This document shows, in pieces, positions 8,290 through 16,131 of a stretch of 64,000 nt of DNA. A model generated the notes under the pieces. It searched no databases. It had not been told where the DNA came from and saw nothing but the letters and a program-made list of their open reading frames with translations. The first letter of the stretch is position 1. Every line of letters begins with the position of its first letter. Source of the DNA: Amycolatopsis circi (GTDB lineage Bacteria > Actinomycetota > Actinomycetes > Mycobacteriales > Pseudonocardiaceae); assembly GCF_003385235.1 (NCBI RefSeq), contig NZ_PQIA01000040.1, forward strand, positions 1 to 64,000, in the 5' to 3' direction. A program made the position numbers and the translations under genes.

Positions 8290-9375
8290 ATGACCCTGTC
8301 CAGTGTTCCGCCGCCGGACGTGCTCCTCCCGGCGTATCCGACGTTGCTTCCGGGCATCCACGTGCTCGAACGCGACGGCGGCGAGATTCAGTTCGGCCTC
8401 GACCCTCGCCACGGCATCATCGCCAACGGCCTGCCCACGCCGATCGTCGACAGCGTCCGCAGGCTCGACGGACGGCGCGGGCTCGAGGACGTCCTGCTCG
8501 CTGTAGGCGAACATCGGGACCAGTTCCATCTGCTGCTCAAACAGCTGGCCGCTCTCGGTTTGGTTACCGAAGCGGCGAAGAAGAACGCGAAACGGGTCGA
8601 GACCGGTTTGTGGTCGCTGCGCGCCCGGCACTACCAACCAGCGCTCACGGATCGGCGCTGGCAGAGCCTCATCGCGGTCCACGGCAGCGGGCGGATCGCT
8701 GTGGCAGTCGCCGCGCTGCTCGCGGCGTCCGGCGTCGGGCACCTCGACATCCGTGCGTCCGGCAGGGTCAGCGAAGCCGATCTCGGTTCCGGGTTCACCC
8801 CCGCTGAGCTGGGCCAACCCCGGCAGCGCGCGATCCGGACCGTCGTCGCCCGGGTCGCGCCCGACGTCACCACCGCCCGGAACCAGCGACGTCTCCCCGA
8901 CCTCGTGCTGCTCACCGACACGCTCGTCCCGCCGCCGGAAGAGGTCGCCGAACTGGTCGACTCGGCCACCTCGCACCTGCCGGTCCGGGTCTGCGAGGGC
9001 ACGGGCATCGTCGGGCCGCTCGTGGTGCCTGGCCGCAGCGCCTGCCTCCGCTGCTGTGACCTGCACCGGACCGACGCGGACCTGTCGTGGCCAAGGATCG
9101 CGACGCAGCTGGTAGGCCGGATTCCGCGGGCTGATCTCGGTGCCGTCCACGCGTGCGCCTCGCTCGCCGTCGCACAGGCGATGCGGCTTCTCTCACCGAG
9201 CGAAACCCCACCGCCGGCCTGGAACGCCACGCTTGAGATCGACAACTTCGACGGAAAGGTGCACCGCCGGAGCTGGGAGCCACATCCGGACTGCGGCTGT
9301 GGAGCGCCCGTTCCCGTCGAGGAAGGCCCCTCACCGGCGGAGGAAGCTCCCCAGGAGGTGCTGCAAGAGACGTAG
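8290..9375 (+). CDS. E1-like ThiF/TOMM-type protein
   Basis: Protein of 361 residues related to the E1-like (ThiF/MoeB) fold and to the leader-binding part of cyclodehydratases of thiazole/oxazole-modified microcins. A glycine motif HGSGRIA (131-137) opens the Rossmann-like part. The cysteines C252, C255, C256 (CLRCCDLHR) and a CGCG near the C-terminus can form the structural zinc site of the family. No YcaO partner or precursor peptide is nearby; the position between YgjP and ABC1 kinase genes is conserved in actinobacteria (Rv3196 type), so a housekeeping role is more likely than a RiPP pathway. Start ATG 8290. Its C-terminus is Glu/Pro-rich. Confidence 0.8.
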   Translation: MTLSSVPPPDVLLPAYPTLLPGIHVLERDGGEIQFGLDPRHGIIANGLPTPIVDSVRRLDGRRGLEDVLLAVGEHRDQFHLLLKQLAALGLVTEAAKKNAKRVETGLWSLRARHYQPALTDRRWQSLIAVHGSGRIAVAVAALLAASGVGHLDIRASGRVSEADLGSGFTPAELGQPRQRAIRTVVARVAPDVTTARNQRRLPDLVLLTDTLVPPPEEVAELVDSATSHLPVRVCEGTGIVGPLVVPGRSACLRCCDLHRTDADLSWPRIATQLVGRIPRADLGAVHACASLAVAQAMRLLSPSETPPPAWNATLEIDNFDGKVHRRSWEPHPDCGCGAPVPVEEGPSPAEEAPQEVLQET

Positions 9376-9436
9376 CACACACCTGGGTGCCGTCAGCAGG
9401 CTGCGGACGTCGCGCTCGTCAAGGCAGAATCGCAGG

Positions 9437-10780
9437 GTGACCGACTTTCGCGACCGAACCGGAGACCGCGATTCCGCCATGCCGCGTCGCGGTGCCGCCC
9501 GCACCGCGAAGCTGGCGAGCCTTCCGCTCGGCATCGCCGGACGAGCCGTGGGCGGCTGGGGCAAGCGGCTGGCGGGGCAGAGCGCTGAGCAGGTGAGCGC
9601 GACGCTCTCGGCCAAGGCCGCTGAGCAGCTGTTCGAGGTGCTGGGCACGCTCAAGGGCGGCGCGATGAAGTTCGGGCAGGCGCTGAGTGTCTTCGAGGCC
9701 GCGGTGCCGGACGACATGGCGCAGCCGTATCGGGAGGCGCTCACGAAGCTGCAGTCGGCCGCGCCGCCGATGCCTGCCCGGCAGACCCACCGCGTGCTCG
9801 CTGAGCAGCTCGGACGGTCGTGGGTCGGACGGTTCTCGCACTTCGACGACGAGCCGGCCGCCGCCGCGAGCATCGGCCAGGTGCACCGCGCGACCTGGCA
9901 CGACGGTCGCGAGGTCGCGGTCAAGGTCCAGTACCCGGGCGCGGACGAGGCGCTGCGCAGCGACCTGCGCCAGTTGCAGCGGTTCAGCAGGCTGTTCCAA
10001 GCTTTCGTCCCCGGCACGGACGTGAAACCGCTGCTCACGGAGCTGGCCGAGCGGATGGACGAGGAACTCGACTACCTCGCCGAAGCCGACAATCAACGCG
10101 CGTTCGCGAAGGCGTTCGAGGGCGACCCCGAGTTCCTGATCCCGCGCGTCGTGGCGAGCGCGCCGAAGGTCGTGGTCAGCGAATGGGCCACCGGCACCCC
10201 GCTCGCCAAGATCATCTCGGACGGCGATCCAGCCACTCGCAACCTCGCTGGACGCCTGCTCGCGGAGTTCCACTACTCGTCGCCGGCGCGGGCGCATCTG
10301 CTGCACTCCGACCCGCACCCCGGCAACTTCATGCTCACCGGCGACGGCAGGCTGTGCGTGATCGACTTCGGCGGCGTCGCGAAGCTGCCGAACGGGATTC
10401 CACGCCACCTGGGGGAAATCACGCGACTCGCCTTGGACGGCCACTCCGACGAGCTGATGCGGTTGCTCCGCGAGAACCGTTTCGTGCGCGCAGATTCGTC
10501 GCTCGAAGCAGACGAGGTGCTGGCGTACCTAACCCCGTTCACCGAGCCGCTGGCCGAGCCGACGTTCCACTTCACCCGTCGTTGGATGCAACGGCAAGCG
10601 GGGCGCGTCGGCGATTCCCGCAGCAACGACTTCCACGTCGGCCGCTCGCTGAACCTCCCGCCGGAGTACCTGATGATCCACCGCGTCACGGCAGGCTCGA
10701 CCGGCATCCTCTGCCAGCTCGACGCCGAGATCCCGGCCCGCGGCATCGTGGAACGGTGGCAACCCGGGTTCGCCGCCTGA
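9437..10780 (+). CDS. ABC1/AarF/UbiB family atypical kinase
   Basis: Atypical protein-kinase-like protein of 447 residues (Rv3197 type). It shows the family hallmarks in order: KxGQ region (GGAMKFGQALS) near residue 75, the alanine-rich P-loop replacement AAAASIGQVHRA, VAVKVQYP with the conserved lysine, HSDPHPGNFML as catalytic loop, and IDFGGV as the metal-binding DFG-like motif. Start GTG 9437 (VTDFRDRTGD) is chosen; the longer open frame upstream overlaps the E1-like gene out of frame. ABC1 kinases support isoprenoid quinone metabolism or act as ATPases; the substrate here is unknown. The adjacency to whiB7 and uvrD2 is conserved. Confidence 0.92.
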   Translation: MTDFRDRTGDRDSAMPRRGAARTAKLASLPLGIAGRAVGGWGKRLAGQSAEQVSATLSAKAAEQLFEVLGTLKGGAMKFGQALSVFEAAVPDDMAQPYREALTKLQSAAPPMPARQTHRVLAEQLGRSWVGRFSHFDDEPAAAASIGQVHRATWHDGREVAVKVQYPGADEALRSDLRQLQRFSRLFQAFVPGTDVKPLLTELAERMDEELDYLAEADNQRAFAKAFEGDPEFLIPRVVASAPKVVVSEWATGTPLAKIISDGDPATRNLAGRLLAEFHYSSPARAHLLHSDPHPGNFMLTGDGRLCVIDFGGVAKLPNGIPRHLGEITRLALDGHSDELMRLLRENRFVRADSSLEADEVLAYLTPFTEPLAEPTFHFTRRWMQRQAGRVGDSRSNDFHVGRSLNLPPEYLMIHRVTAGSTGILCQLDAEIPARGIVERWQPGFAA

Positions 10781-10870
10781 GTTATCCACAAGGTGGTGGC
10801 GTAACCCCGAGTTGTCCACAGATTGCGCAGAGTGGTTTCGCGCAGTTGATCAAAGCGTCATTCTCGATAT

Positions 10871-11809
10871 ATGACGACTACGACAAGCACAGACGCCCTC
10901 GCTTTCGGTGACCTGGTTTCCCATGGAGTTCTTCACCGACGACACCTGCGCGTCGCGGGAATTTCAGATCGAAGAGCCGCACAGCTTTCCGGCCCAGGCG
11001 GACCGTGGCGACAGGTGTATTCCGGCGTGTACCTCGTGCACGACAAACCGCCGAGCCGAGAAGAACTCCTCCACGCGGCCGTTGCCCGGTACGGTCCCGG
11101 AACCGTTATCACGGGCACAGATGCGTTGTGCGCACACGGAATCAGCCATCCGCGGACTCCGGAGATCCACCTGCTGGTGCCACACAACCGAAGGCCGTCC
11201 AACGAGCCGAGCGTCATCACCTACCGCACGGCCCGAATGCCCGAAGCAATCCCGATCGACGGCCTGCCTTATGCAAGCGCTGCCCGCGCCGCGCTAGATC
11301 TCGCCCGGCGAGAAAACGATCCGGACGAGATCGCAAGGCTAGTTTCGCTTCCGCTGTATTGGGGCCTAGCGGACCGAGCCGAACTGACGACCGAACTGGA
11401 CAACGGAAATCAGCGCGGTTCAGCAGCCGTGCGCACAGTCCTGCGCAGCCTCGACGAACAAGAAACCTTCGCGCACGGACAAGCGCTCCGTGTACTCCAA
11501 CGAACACCGCTGCCCACCCCGCAATGGAACGTCGCAGTCTGCGACCGCCGAGGCCGCCGACTCGGCACCGCAGACGCGTGGTGGGACGAAATCGGCCTGG
11601 CATGGCGCTACCGCACCGCAGCGGGCCCGGAAGATTTCAGCCACCTCGCCCTAGCCGCGACCGGCACTGTGCTGTTTCGCTGCACCCCACGGCAACTCCG
11701 CGATTCGCCGGAGGAAATGAGCACAGAACTCCTCAACGCCTACCGCCACGCGACGCGCACACCCCGCCCCAAAGTGCGCGCGGTCTACAAGACAGGAAAT
11801 GCCGCATGA
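10871..11809 (+). CDS. AbiEi-type antitoxin-like protein (orphan)
   Basis: Protein of 312 residues with the actinobacterial layout of an AbiEi-like winged-helix N-terminus (about 15-100: LRVAGISDRRAAQL, WRQVYSGVYLV, TGTDALCAHGI) and a C-terminal domain of the DUF559/Vsr-like type. AbiEi proteins are the antitoxin half of type IV systems, but no AbiEii nucleotidyltransferase toxin is adjacent, so this is an orphan copy of the kind that is abundant in high-GC actinomycetes. The lower codon bias (runs such as CCGAGCCGAACTGACG) hints at later acquisition than its neighbours. Start ATG 10871. Confidence 0.65.
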   Translation: MTTTTSTDALAFGDLVSHGVLHRRHLRVAGISDRRAAQLSGPGGPWRQVYSGVYLVHDKPPSREELLHAAVARYGPGTVITGTDALCAHGISHPRTPEIHLLVPHNRRPSNEPSVITYRTARMPEAIPIDGLPYASAARAALDLARRENDPDEIARLVSLPLYWGLADRAELTTELDNGNQRGSAAVRTVLRSLDEQETFAHGQALRVLQRTPLPTPQWNVAVCDRRGRRLGTADAWWDEIGLAWRYRTAAGPEDFSHLALAATGTVLFRCTPRQLRDSPEEMSTELLNAYRHATRTPRPKVRAVYKTGNAA

Positions 11810-12063
11810 GCCGAACCTGATGGACAGGCCCTTGGGCGGAACAGGGCTATCGCCAGCGCTCAAAGACAGTGTGCTCTCAACGCGCCGAACGTCGCATGGT
11901 CGTGACGTGCGATCGGACCTCGTTGGCGGGAGGCGGTGGGTTGCATCGGCGTAACCCGCCGCGACTCCCGGCACGACTCCCGCCAGCGGCTGCTCCTTCT
12001 CCCTCACCTGTCCGCGGAGAATCTTCGAAGTTTGCGTAGGCGTCGAGGCGGGGGTCGGGCGGG

Positions 12064-12867
12064 TCAGTCGCTGGCGTGGGCGGTGCTGTCGAGCCAGTGC
12101 TGGGCGAGATCGGTGTCGCCGTCGATGCTGATGTTGGTGGTTTCGCGGTCGGTGAGCGGAACCCGTCGGGTCAAGATCAGCAGCAGTGATCGCGCCGGGC
12201 CGGTCACCGTCACGTCGGCTTTGCGGGTTGCGGGCTGCCACGTCGCACCATCCGGCTGCCGTTCGACGAACCACGCGCCTGAACCGTCCGCAGTGTCGGT
12301 GGCCAGCCACTGCAAGGTCTGCCCGGTGCCTCGGATGGCTTGGGCGGACGCGGGGCGCTGCATCTCCCAGGTGGGGGAGGTGAGCATCGTGAGGTGGTTG
12401 GTGATGAGCGCAGCTGCGACGTCGGCATCGACATCGAGCGGTTGGTTCGCCGCGTTGGCCGCGTCGAAGCCGTGGACGACGGCCTCGTTGAGCATGCTGG
12501 ACATCCAGAACTGCGTCCCGGACCGCGCGTCTCCCGAGGCGTTGAACACGGGTGCTTCGAGCGCGTCATCAGAGCACGCACTGGCGACCCGCTGTGCGGA
12601 CTCCGACAGCCATGCCTGCCACTCGCCGGGGTCGGCAGGTGGCGTGGCCATCTCCGTGGGCAACTGCGTGGGGTCGGCGATGCGCCGCTCGATGGTCTCC
12701 GCGACCCAGTGCTGGGTCTGGCCCACGTGCGCGACCAGGTCGGCGACGCTCCACTTCGGCGCCGTCGGCACGGCGGCGTCAGGTCCGGCTGCGATGGCTG
12801 ATGCCGCCAGGCGCTGGGTGTGGTCGACGATCGCGCGCCGGGTGCGGTCCGCGTTCAGGTCAGTCAT
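12064..12867 (-). CDS. Maleylpyruvate isomerase / DinB-like mycothiol enzyme
   Basis: Protein of 267 residues with an N-terminal DinB-like four-helix metal-binding domain (MDMPI_N type; WSVADLVAHVGQTQHW near 50-65, and NEAVVHGFDA near 140 provide the typical His ligands) and a C-terminal sterol-carrier-like domain. Members of this family use mycothiol as cofactor; the physiological substrate is usually unknown and annotation as maleylpyruvate isomerase is generic. Start ATG 12867, with AAAGGA a few bases upstream. The frame upstream remains open but crosses a non-coding stretch. No operon partner is evident. Confidence 0.85.
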   Translation of the reverse strand: MTDLNADRTRRAIVDHTQRLAASAIAAGPDAAVPTAPKWSVADLVAHVGQTQHWVAETIERRIADPTQLPTEMATPPADPGEWQAWLSESAQRVASACSDDALEAPVFNASGDARSGTQFWMSSMLNEAVVHGFDAANAANQPLDVDADVAAALITNHLTMLTSPTWEMQRPASAQAIRGTGQTLQWLATDTADGSGAWFVERQPDGATWQPATRKADVTVTGPARSLLLILTRRVPLTDRETTNISIDGDTDLAQHWLDSTAHASD

Positions 12868-13022
12868 GGGAGGTCCTTTGCCTTGGCAGCCGGTGAGAGT
12901 CGCTGAGCCCGTGTGGGTGTCTTTGACTACGCGTCGAACGACAGTCGCCGGGATCGACAGGCCCCCGCACAACTTTCCGGCCTTCGGGGCTGACCGTCCG
13001 CCGCAACACCGGAGTGCGGCTG

Positions 13023-13205
13023 TTACCAGTACTCGTCCGGCAGCTTGCCTTCGATGTCGCGGACGTGGTTGCGCGCGCAGTCCGGGCATAGCCAGCGCTC
13101 GCCGCCGTTTTCCTTGGTGCTGACCCATGCCAAGGTCGCGAGCGGGTCGGTTTCGGCGGAACGTGCTCGGCCGCACCAGGAGCACGTCGGATCGGGCGCG
13201 GTCAC
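13023..13205 (-). CDS. Small zinc-ribbon protein, 60 aa
   Basis: Short protein with two CxxC pairs (CSWC at 8-11 and CPDC at 40-43), a typical rubredoxin-like or zinc-ribbon spacing, and a conserved-looking tail RDIEGKLPDEYW. The GTG start at 13205 overlaps the stop of the upstream methyltransferase gene as GTGA, so the two are translationally coupled. It is hypothetical; structural zinc and a nucleic-acid or protein contact role are inferences. Similar small Cys4 proteins are common in Amycolatopsis and Streptomyces. Confidence 0.75.
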   Translation of the reverse strand: MTAPDPTCSWCGRARSAETDPLATLAWVSTKENGGERWLCPDCARNHVRDIEGKLPDEYW

Positions 13206-14371
13206 GGTCGGCGTCCGTGGTGCACGGTGCGTGCGCCGAGCAGGAAGAGATCGTGGCGTTTGCCGAGGTAGTGGGGACTGTCCGGATCGAGCAGAGAAGC
13301 CAAGGTCGCGCGGTCTTCTTCCGCGAGATGGTCGGCACCGTGCGTCGCGAGACGGGAAAGGTGGTGGTGCACGTAGCCAACGAGACCGTCCGGGCCCGGT
13401 GCGGGGTGGTCTACCAACGCGCTGAACGAGCTGACGTCCGCGAGCCCGGCGCGTTCGAGCGCGACTGTCCAGCCGTAGGGCATTGGCACGGAGCCGTCGA
13501 TGCCCTCGCGCATCCCTACGAACCACTCAGCCTGCGCGGCTTGCAAACGGTCCTCCAGGCCGGGCCGTCCGATTCCTAGATCCCAAGGGAGACAAGAGAA
13601 AGACAACCCGCCCTCAGCGAGCGCGACCACTCCGCCAGCCCGCGCGACAGCGGCAAGCGTGCCGATCGCGGCCTGCTGGTCCGGAAGATGATGCACCACG
13701 CGCGATGCCCATACGAGATCCGCGGCGGGGAGCAAGTCGGGCAAGGCGGCATCGGCGAGGTCGGCGACCACTGCACGCACCTCGACCGTCGGTGCGGTGC
13801 CTTCGGCTGTCGCGAGCTGACCGCCCGACCGCTCGGCACTTCCCTCCTCGACCGTCGGCTCGATGCCCTCGACTGTTGCGAGACGGGCGCCCGGTGGCTC
13901 GGCGTTTCCGTCCTCGACCGTCGGCTCGGCGCCTCCGGATGCTGCGAGACGGGCGCCCGACCGCTCGGCACTTCCCTCCTCGACCGTCGGCTCGGCGCCC
14001 CCGGCGGTTGCGAACCGGCCGTCCGGACGCTGGGTGTTTCCGTCGGGCGCGAGGCCGTCGGCTGGCTGTGCTGCGTCGACGGCGGCGCGGACGGCGCGTT
14101 CGGCCTCGTGGAGAAGTTCGGGCGTTGCGTCGACCAGGACGATGGTTCCGCCATTTGCGGCAGCCAGGGCTTGGGCGAAGTGGGTGCTCATGCCACCGGC
14201 TCCGCAGCCCAGGTCGATCACTGTCGGGTTGGCGGGAAGCTTCTCGACCAGGCGGGCTGCGATGGCGGCCTGCGCGGGAGCGTCGAGGGCGTCGGCTGCG
14301 CGGAGGAGGACCAGCCGGTCAGCCCAGTCGATGTGGTCGTGCGTATGTCCGGACACGGGGCCATTGAACAC
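13202..14371 (-). CDS. Class I SAM methyltransferase with tandem-repeat insert
   Basis: Rossmann-fold methyltransferase of about 389 residues. Motif I (VIDLGCGAGG) is near residues 51-60, and a SRVVHHLPDQ segment matches the motif around strand 4. Between strands 2 and 3 the fold is interrupted by about 80 residues made of 22-residue repeats (AEPTVEEGSAERSGA type), which are absent from ordinary members. The C-terminal half (LPWDLGIGRPGLEDRL, YGWTVALERAGL) continues the fold, so the reading frame is intact. Start is GTG 14371 or GTG 14356; the frame extends further upstream through a palindrome and is not trusted. It overlaps the zinc-ribbon gene by four bases. The substrate is unknown. Confidence 0.8.
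   Translation of the reverse strand: MFNGPVSGHTHDHIDWADRLVLLRAADALDAPAQAAIAARLVEKLPANPTVIDLGCGAGGMSTHFAQALAAANGGTIVLVDATPELLHEAERAVRAAVDAAQPADGLAPDGNTQRPDGRFATAGGAEPTVEEGSAERSGARLAASGGAEPTVEDGNAEPPGARLATVEGIEPTVEEGSAERSGGQLATAEGTAPTVEVRAVVADLADAALPDLLPAADLVWASRVVHHLPDQQAAIGTLAAVARAGGVVALAEGGLSFSCLPWDLGIGRPGLEDRLQAAQAEWFVGMREGIDGSVPMPYGWTVALERAGLADVSSFSALVDHPAPGPDGLVGYVHHHLSRLATHGADHLAEEDRATLASLLDPDSPHYLGKRHDLFLLGARTVHHGRRP
13778..14017. repeat. 66-bp in-frame tandem repeats inside the methyltransferase
   Basis: Three full 66-bp units and a partial fourth encode 22-residue blocks with the consensus RLAT-GGAEPTVEEGSAERSGA. Because the unit is a multiple of three the frame is kept. The copies differ by several substitutions, so this is not an assembly artefact of one exact repeat. 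Confidence 0.85.
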
Positions 14372-14394
14372 CCGTCCGCGGTTCCCGGACGAGA

Positions 14395-14434
14395 ACGAGC
14401 CTGGACGGTCCCCCGACGGACCTTCCAGGCTCGT
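14395..14434. repeat. Inverted repeat upstream of the methyltransferase
   Basis: Perfect 11-bp arms ACGAGCCTGGA / TCCAGGCTCGT around 18 bases. It lies just upstream of the chosen methyltransferase start and may be an operator or a terminator of the whiB7 operon. Confidence 0.6.
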
Positions 14435-14879
14435 TTCGGTAAGTCCGGCTCGCGACGGAATCGGTCGCGCGAGCGCCCCCCCTCCCCTTGGGCGAAGGGT
14501 CTCGCGCGGCAACTCGCCTCCCGTTCCCGCGAGAGCCGATGCAGCCCGAACTGGTCGGGCCGGGCGATTCAGGCCGATCTACTTCCGGTCGCCCAGCTCG
14601 GAGCTTGGTGCTCGGGCGACGGGATCCGATCGAATCCGCGCCGCCCGAGAGGAGCCAGGCAGCGCAGAACCCGGCCGGAGGCGGGATCAACGTCCGGACG
14701 GTCGGCACCCGTCGCCAGGACTGGAGGCAATCCTGGCGACGGGCACCCACCCGGACAAAGGGCAGCGCCCAGCCAGGATTGGAGGCAACCCCGGCATCGG
14801 GCATCGGCTCCCGAACAAAAGGTCAGCGGTCGGGGCAGGGCCAGCCGAAGCCGGACCCGCCCCACCTGACCGGACCATG
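14435..14879. other. Gene-free stretch with a long hairpin
   Basis: No convincing gene between the whiB7-linked small gene and the methyltransferase. At 14709-14742 there is a perfect hairpin with 12-bp arms CCGTCGCCAGGA / TCCTGGCGACGG around CTGGAGGCAA. A second, diverged copy of its CCAGGAYTGGAGGCAAYCC segment follows at about 14772. Both strands carry only arginine/proline-rich shadow frames. Confidence 0.55.
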
Positions 14880-15143
14880 CTAATTGGGTGGTTGGAATCG
14901 TTCCGCTCGGTTGGTCGCCCAGCGGGCTACCCGCGACCAGCGGCGCGCGGCTCGCGCTTGGCGCCATGGTCGTTGGATTTCTTGTTCGGCTATCAGATCG
15001 CGTATTCGCGCCCGGGACAGTTCTTCGTGAAGCAACATCTTCGTGGTCTCCTGAGACTTGTTCTGCTTGGGTTTCGGCTGCACGCGGACCGGTTTTCCGG
15101 TGCGGGCCTCGAAATCGCGCGTGGTGATGAGGTCGACGGTCAT
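14880..15143 (-). CDS. Small basic protein coupled to whiB7, 87 aa
   Basis: Basic hypothetical protein whose ATG overlaps the whiB7 stop codon as ATGA, so it is translated together with WhiB7. The sequence begins MTVDLITTRDFEARTGKP, has a Lys/Gln-rich linker and a central helix (LLHEELSRARIRDLIAEQEI), and ends in an Arg/Trp-rich tail. No known domain is recognised. The tight coupling suggests a role in the same stress response; this is inference. The composition is credible for coding sequence, unlike the frames around it. Confidence 0.65.
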   Translation of the reverse strand: MTVDLITTRDFEARTGKPVRVQPKPKQNKSQETTKMLLHEELSRARIRDLIAEQEIQRPWRQARAARRWSRVARWATNRAERFQPPN

Positions 15144-15487
15144 GCGGCGGCGCTCCGGGCTGCGGCGACGGGTTCGAGGGCGGCGTTCTTGCGCGGACGG
15201 CCACGGGGCCGCTTGCGCGCGATCACCGCGCCGCGCTCGAAGATCTCCCCTCCCCAGACACCCCACGGCTCACGCCGGGCGAGTGCTCCCGCGAGGCAGG
15301 CCTCGCGGACCGGGCAGCCGGCGCAGAACGCCTTGGCCCGCTCGAGTTCCGCGGGCGATTCGGCGAACCAGAGGTCCGCGTCGCGCGAGCGGCAGGGGAG
15401 TTCGGGTTCGGCGACCCCGTCGAGCAGATCGCCGATGTCGAACCCTTCGGCTAAGGGGCCCTCGGCGAGGGCGATGGCGGAAGACAT
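15140..15487 (-). CDS. whiB7: WhiB7 transcriptional regulator
   Basis: Iron-sulfur transcription factor of 115 residues. The four [4Fe-4S] cysteines are C32, C55, C58 and C64 (LPC then CAGCPVREAC), followed by the GVWGG turn (76-80) and an AT-hook RKRPRGRPRK (91-100), which is diagnostic of WhiB7 among WhiB proteins. WhiB7 binds region 4 of the principal sigma factor and activates intrinsic antibiotic resistance genes and its own promoter. Start ATG 15487 has AAAGGAG upstream. The gene is preceded by a long leader with a terminator hairpin and candidate leader ORF, and lies between ABC1 kinase and uvrD2 genes as in mycobacteria. Confidence 0.93.
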   Translation of the reverse strand: MSSAIALAEGPLAEGFDIGDLLDGVAEPELPCRSRDADLWFAESPAELERAKAFCAGCPVREACLAGALARREPWGVWGGEIFERGAVIARKRPRGRPRKNAALEPVAAARSAAA

Positions 15488-15574
15488 GTCCGTGCTCCTT
15501 TGCGATTCGGTGGTGGTGTGGCGGTGGGCGATCGAACTGGACAACTTGTTCCTTCTGTTGTGCAGCCACAAAAA

Positions 15575-15618
15575 CACGAAGGCCGCGGATCCGGGTTACC
15601 GGTTCCGCGGCCTTCGTG
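15575..15618 (-). terminator. Intrinsic terminator in the whiB7 leader
   Basis: Arms CACGAAGGCCGCGG and CCGCGGCCTTCGTG, with an inner CCGG/CCGG extension, form a very stable hairpin. On the minus strand it is followed directly by TTTTTGTGG. It lies about 90 bases upstream of the whiB7 start and 22 bases after the stop of the candidate leader ORF, the arrangement expected for transcription attenuation. Confidence 0.85.
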
Positions 15619-15639
15619 AGCCTTGAGTCCTGACGCAGG

Positions 15640-15918
15640 TCAGGTACTTCGCTCCCGTATCGACAACGGAACACGGAACTGCTTGATGGTCGGCAGATCG
15701 ACATCAACCTGCGGGTACGCGGCAACAACGGCGGCGGTCGCGAGAGTGATGCCGGCCGGGGCCCCGTTGCGCTCGATGCGACGCAATCCGTCAATGTGAC
15801 GACGCGTTCCGTCGATGTGCGCGAACGTGGACACACCGGTGCCCTGGCGCGGGGCGGCGACGGTCGTGCAGACAGGCAGACCGGCGCCAGGGATCGTGTG
15901 CATCAGATTGCTGATCAT
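15640..15918 (-). CDS. Candidate whiB7 leader ORF, 92 aa
   Basis: Open frame between the predicted whiB7 promoter and the leader terminator; it begins MISNLMHTIPGAGL and ends VPLSIRERST, 22 bases before the terminator stem. It has no recognisable domain. Known actinobacterial whiB7 leaders contain an upstream ORF whose translation decides between termination and readthrough, and this ORF is in the right place to do so. AAAGGCGG precedes the ATG at a loose distance. Shorter internal starts are possible. It could instead be an ordinary small gene. Confidence 0.5.
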   Translation of the reverse strand: MISNLMHTIPGAGLPVCTTVAAPRQGTGVSTFAHIDGTRRHIDGLRRIERNGAPAGITLATAAVVAAYPQVDVDLPTIKQFRVPLSIRERST

Positions 15919-16018
15919 TTCACCGGCACCGCCTTTCTCTGTCGGACTGCGCCGCGTGAAGCGGCAACCGTCGTGTTCTTCCCCAGACCGGGCCTTCTTC
16001 TCGCCCGGGTGCCTATGC

Positions 16019-16059
16019 AGGCTATGCGCCCCGGCACAGCCGGGGCAACTTATTTTCCC
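16019..16059 (-). promoter_or_regulatory. Probable whiB7 promoter with AT-rich WhiB7 site
   Basis: On the minus strand the sequence GGGAAAATAAG (16059-16049) stands immediately upstream of a -35-like TTGCCC (16048-16043), then an 18-base spacer and a -10-like TAGCCT (16024-16019). WhiB7-dependent promoters are known to carry an AT-rich block just upstream of the -35 element. This gives a leader of about 520 nt before whiB7. Confidence 0.6.
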
Positions 16060-16131
16060 AAATCTCTGCCGAAGAGACGAAGATCGCCTCACAGCAGCAG
16101 GTTCGCCGCATGGATCACCGCGAAGACGCGG

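Noticed and set aside
8290..9375. RiPP (thiazole/oxazole) biosynthetic cluster
   Set aside because: Only the E1-like protein is present, with no YcaO, dehydrogenase, precursor or exporter nearby.
11810..12063. Possible gene between the AbiEi-like and DinB-like genes
   Set aside because: Only short frames on both strands, no ribosome site, no recognisable motif.
13778..14017. Regular repeats that could suggest a CRISPR array
   Set aside because: Units are contiguous 66-bp coding repeats without unique spacers, and no cas genes are near. No CRISPR array was seen in the window.
15919..16092. Longer start at 16092 for the whiB7 leader ORF
   Set aside because: It would begin upstream of the predicted promoter, and the N-terminal part is Arg/Ser/Cys-rich without a ribosome site.
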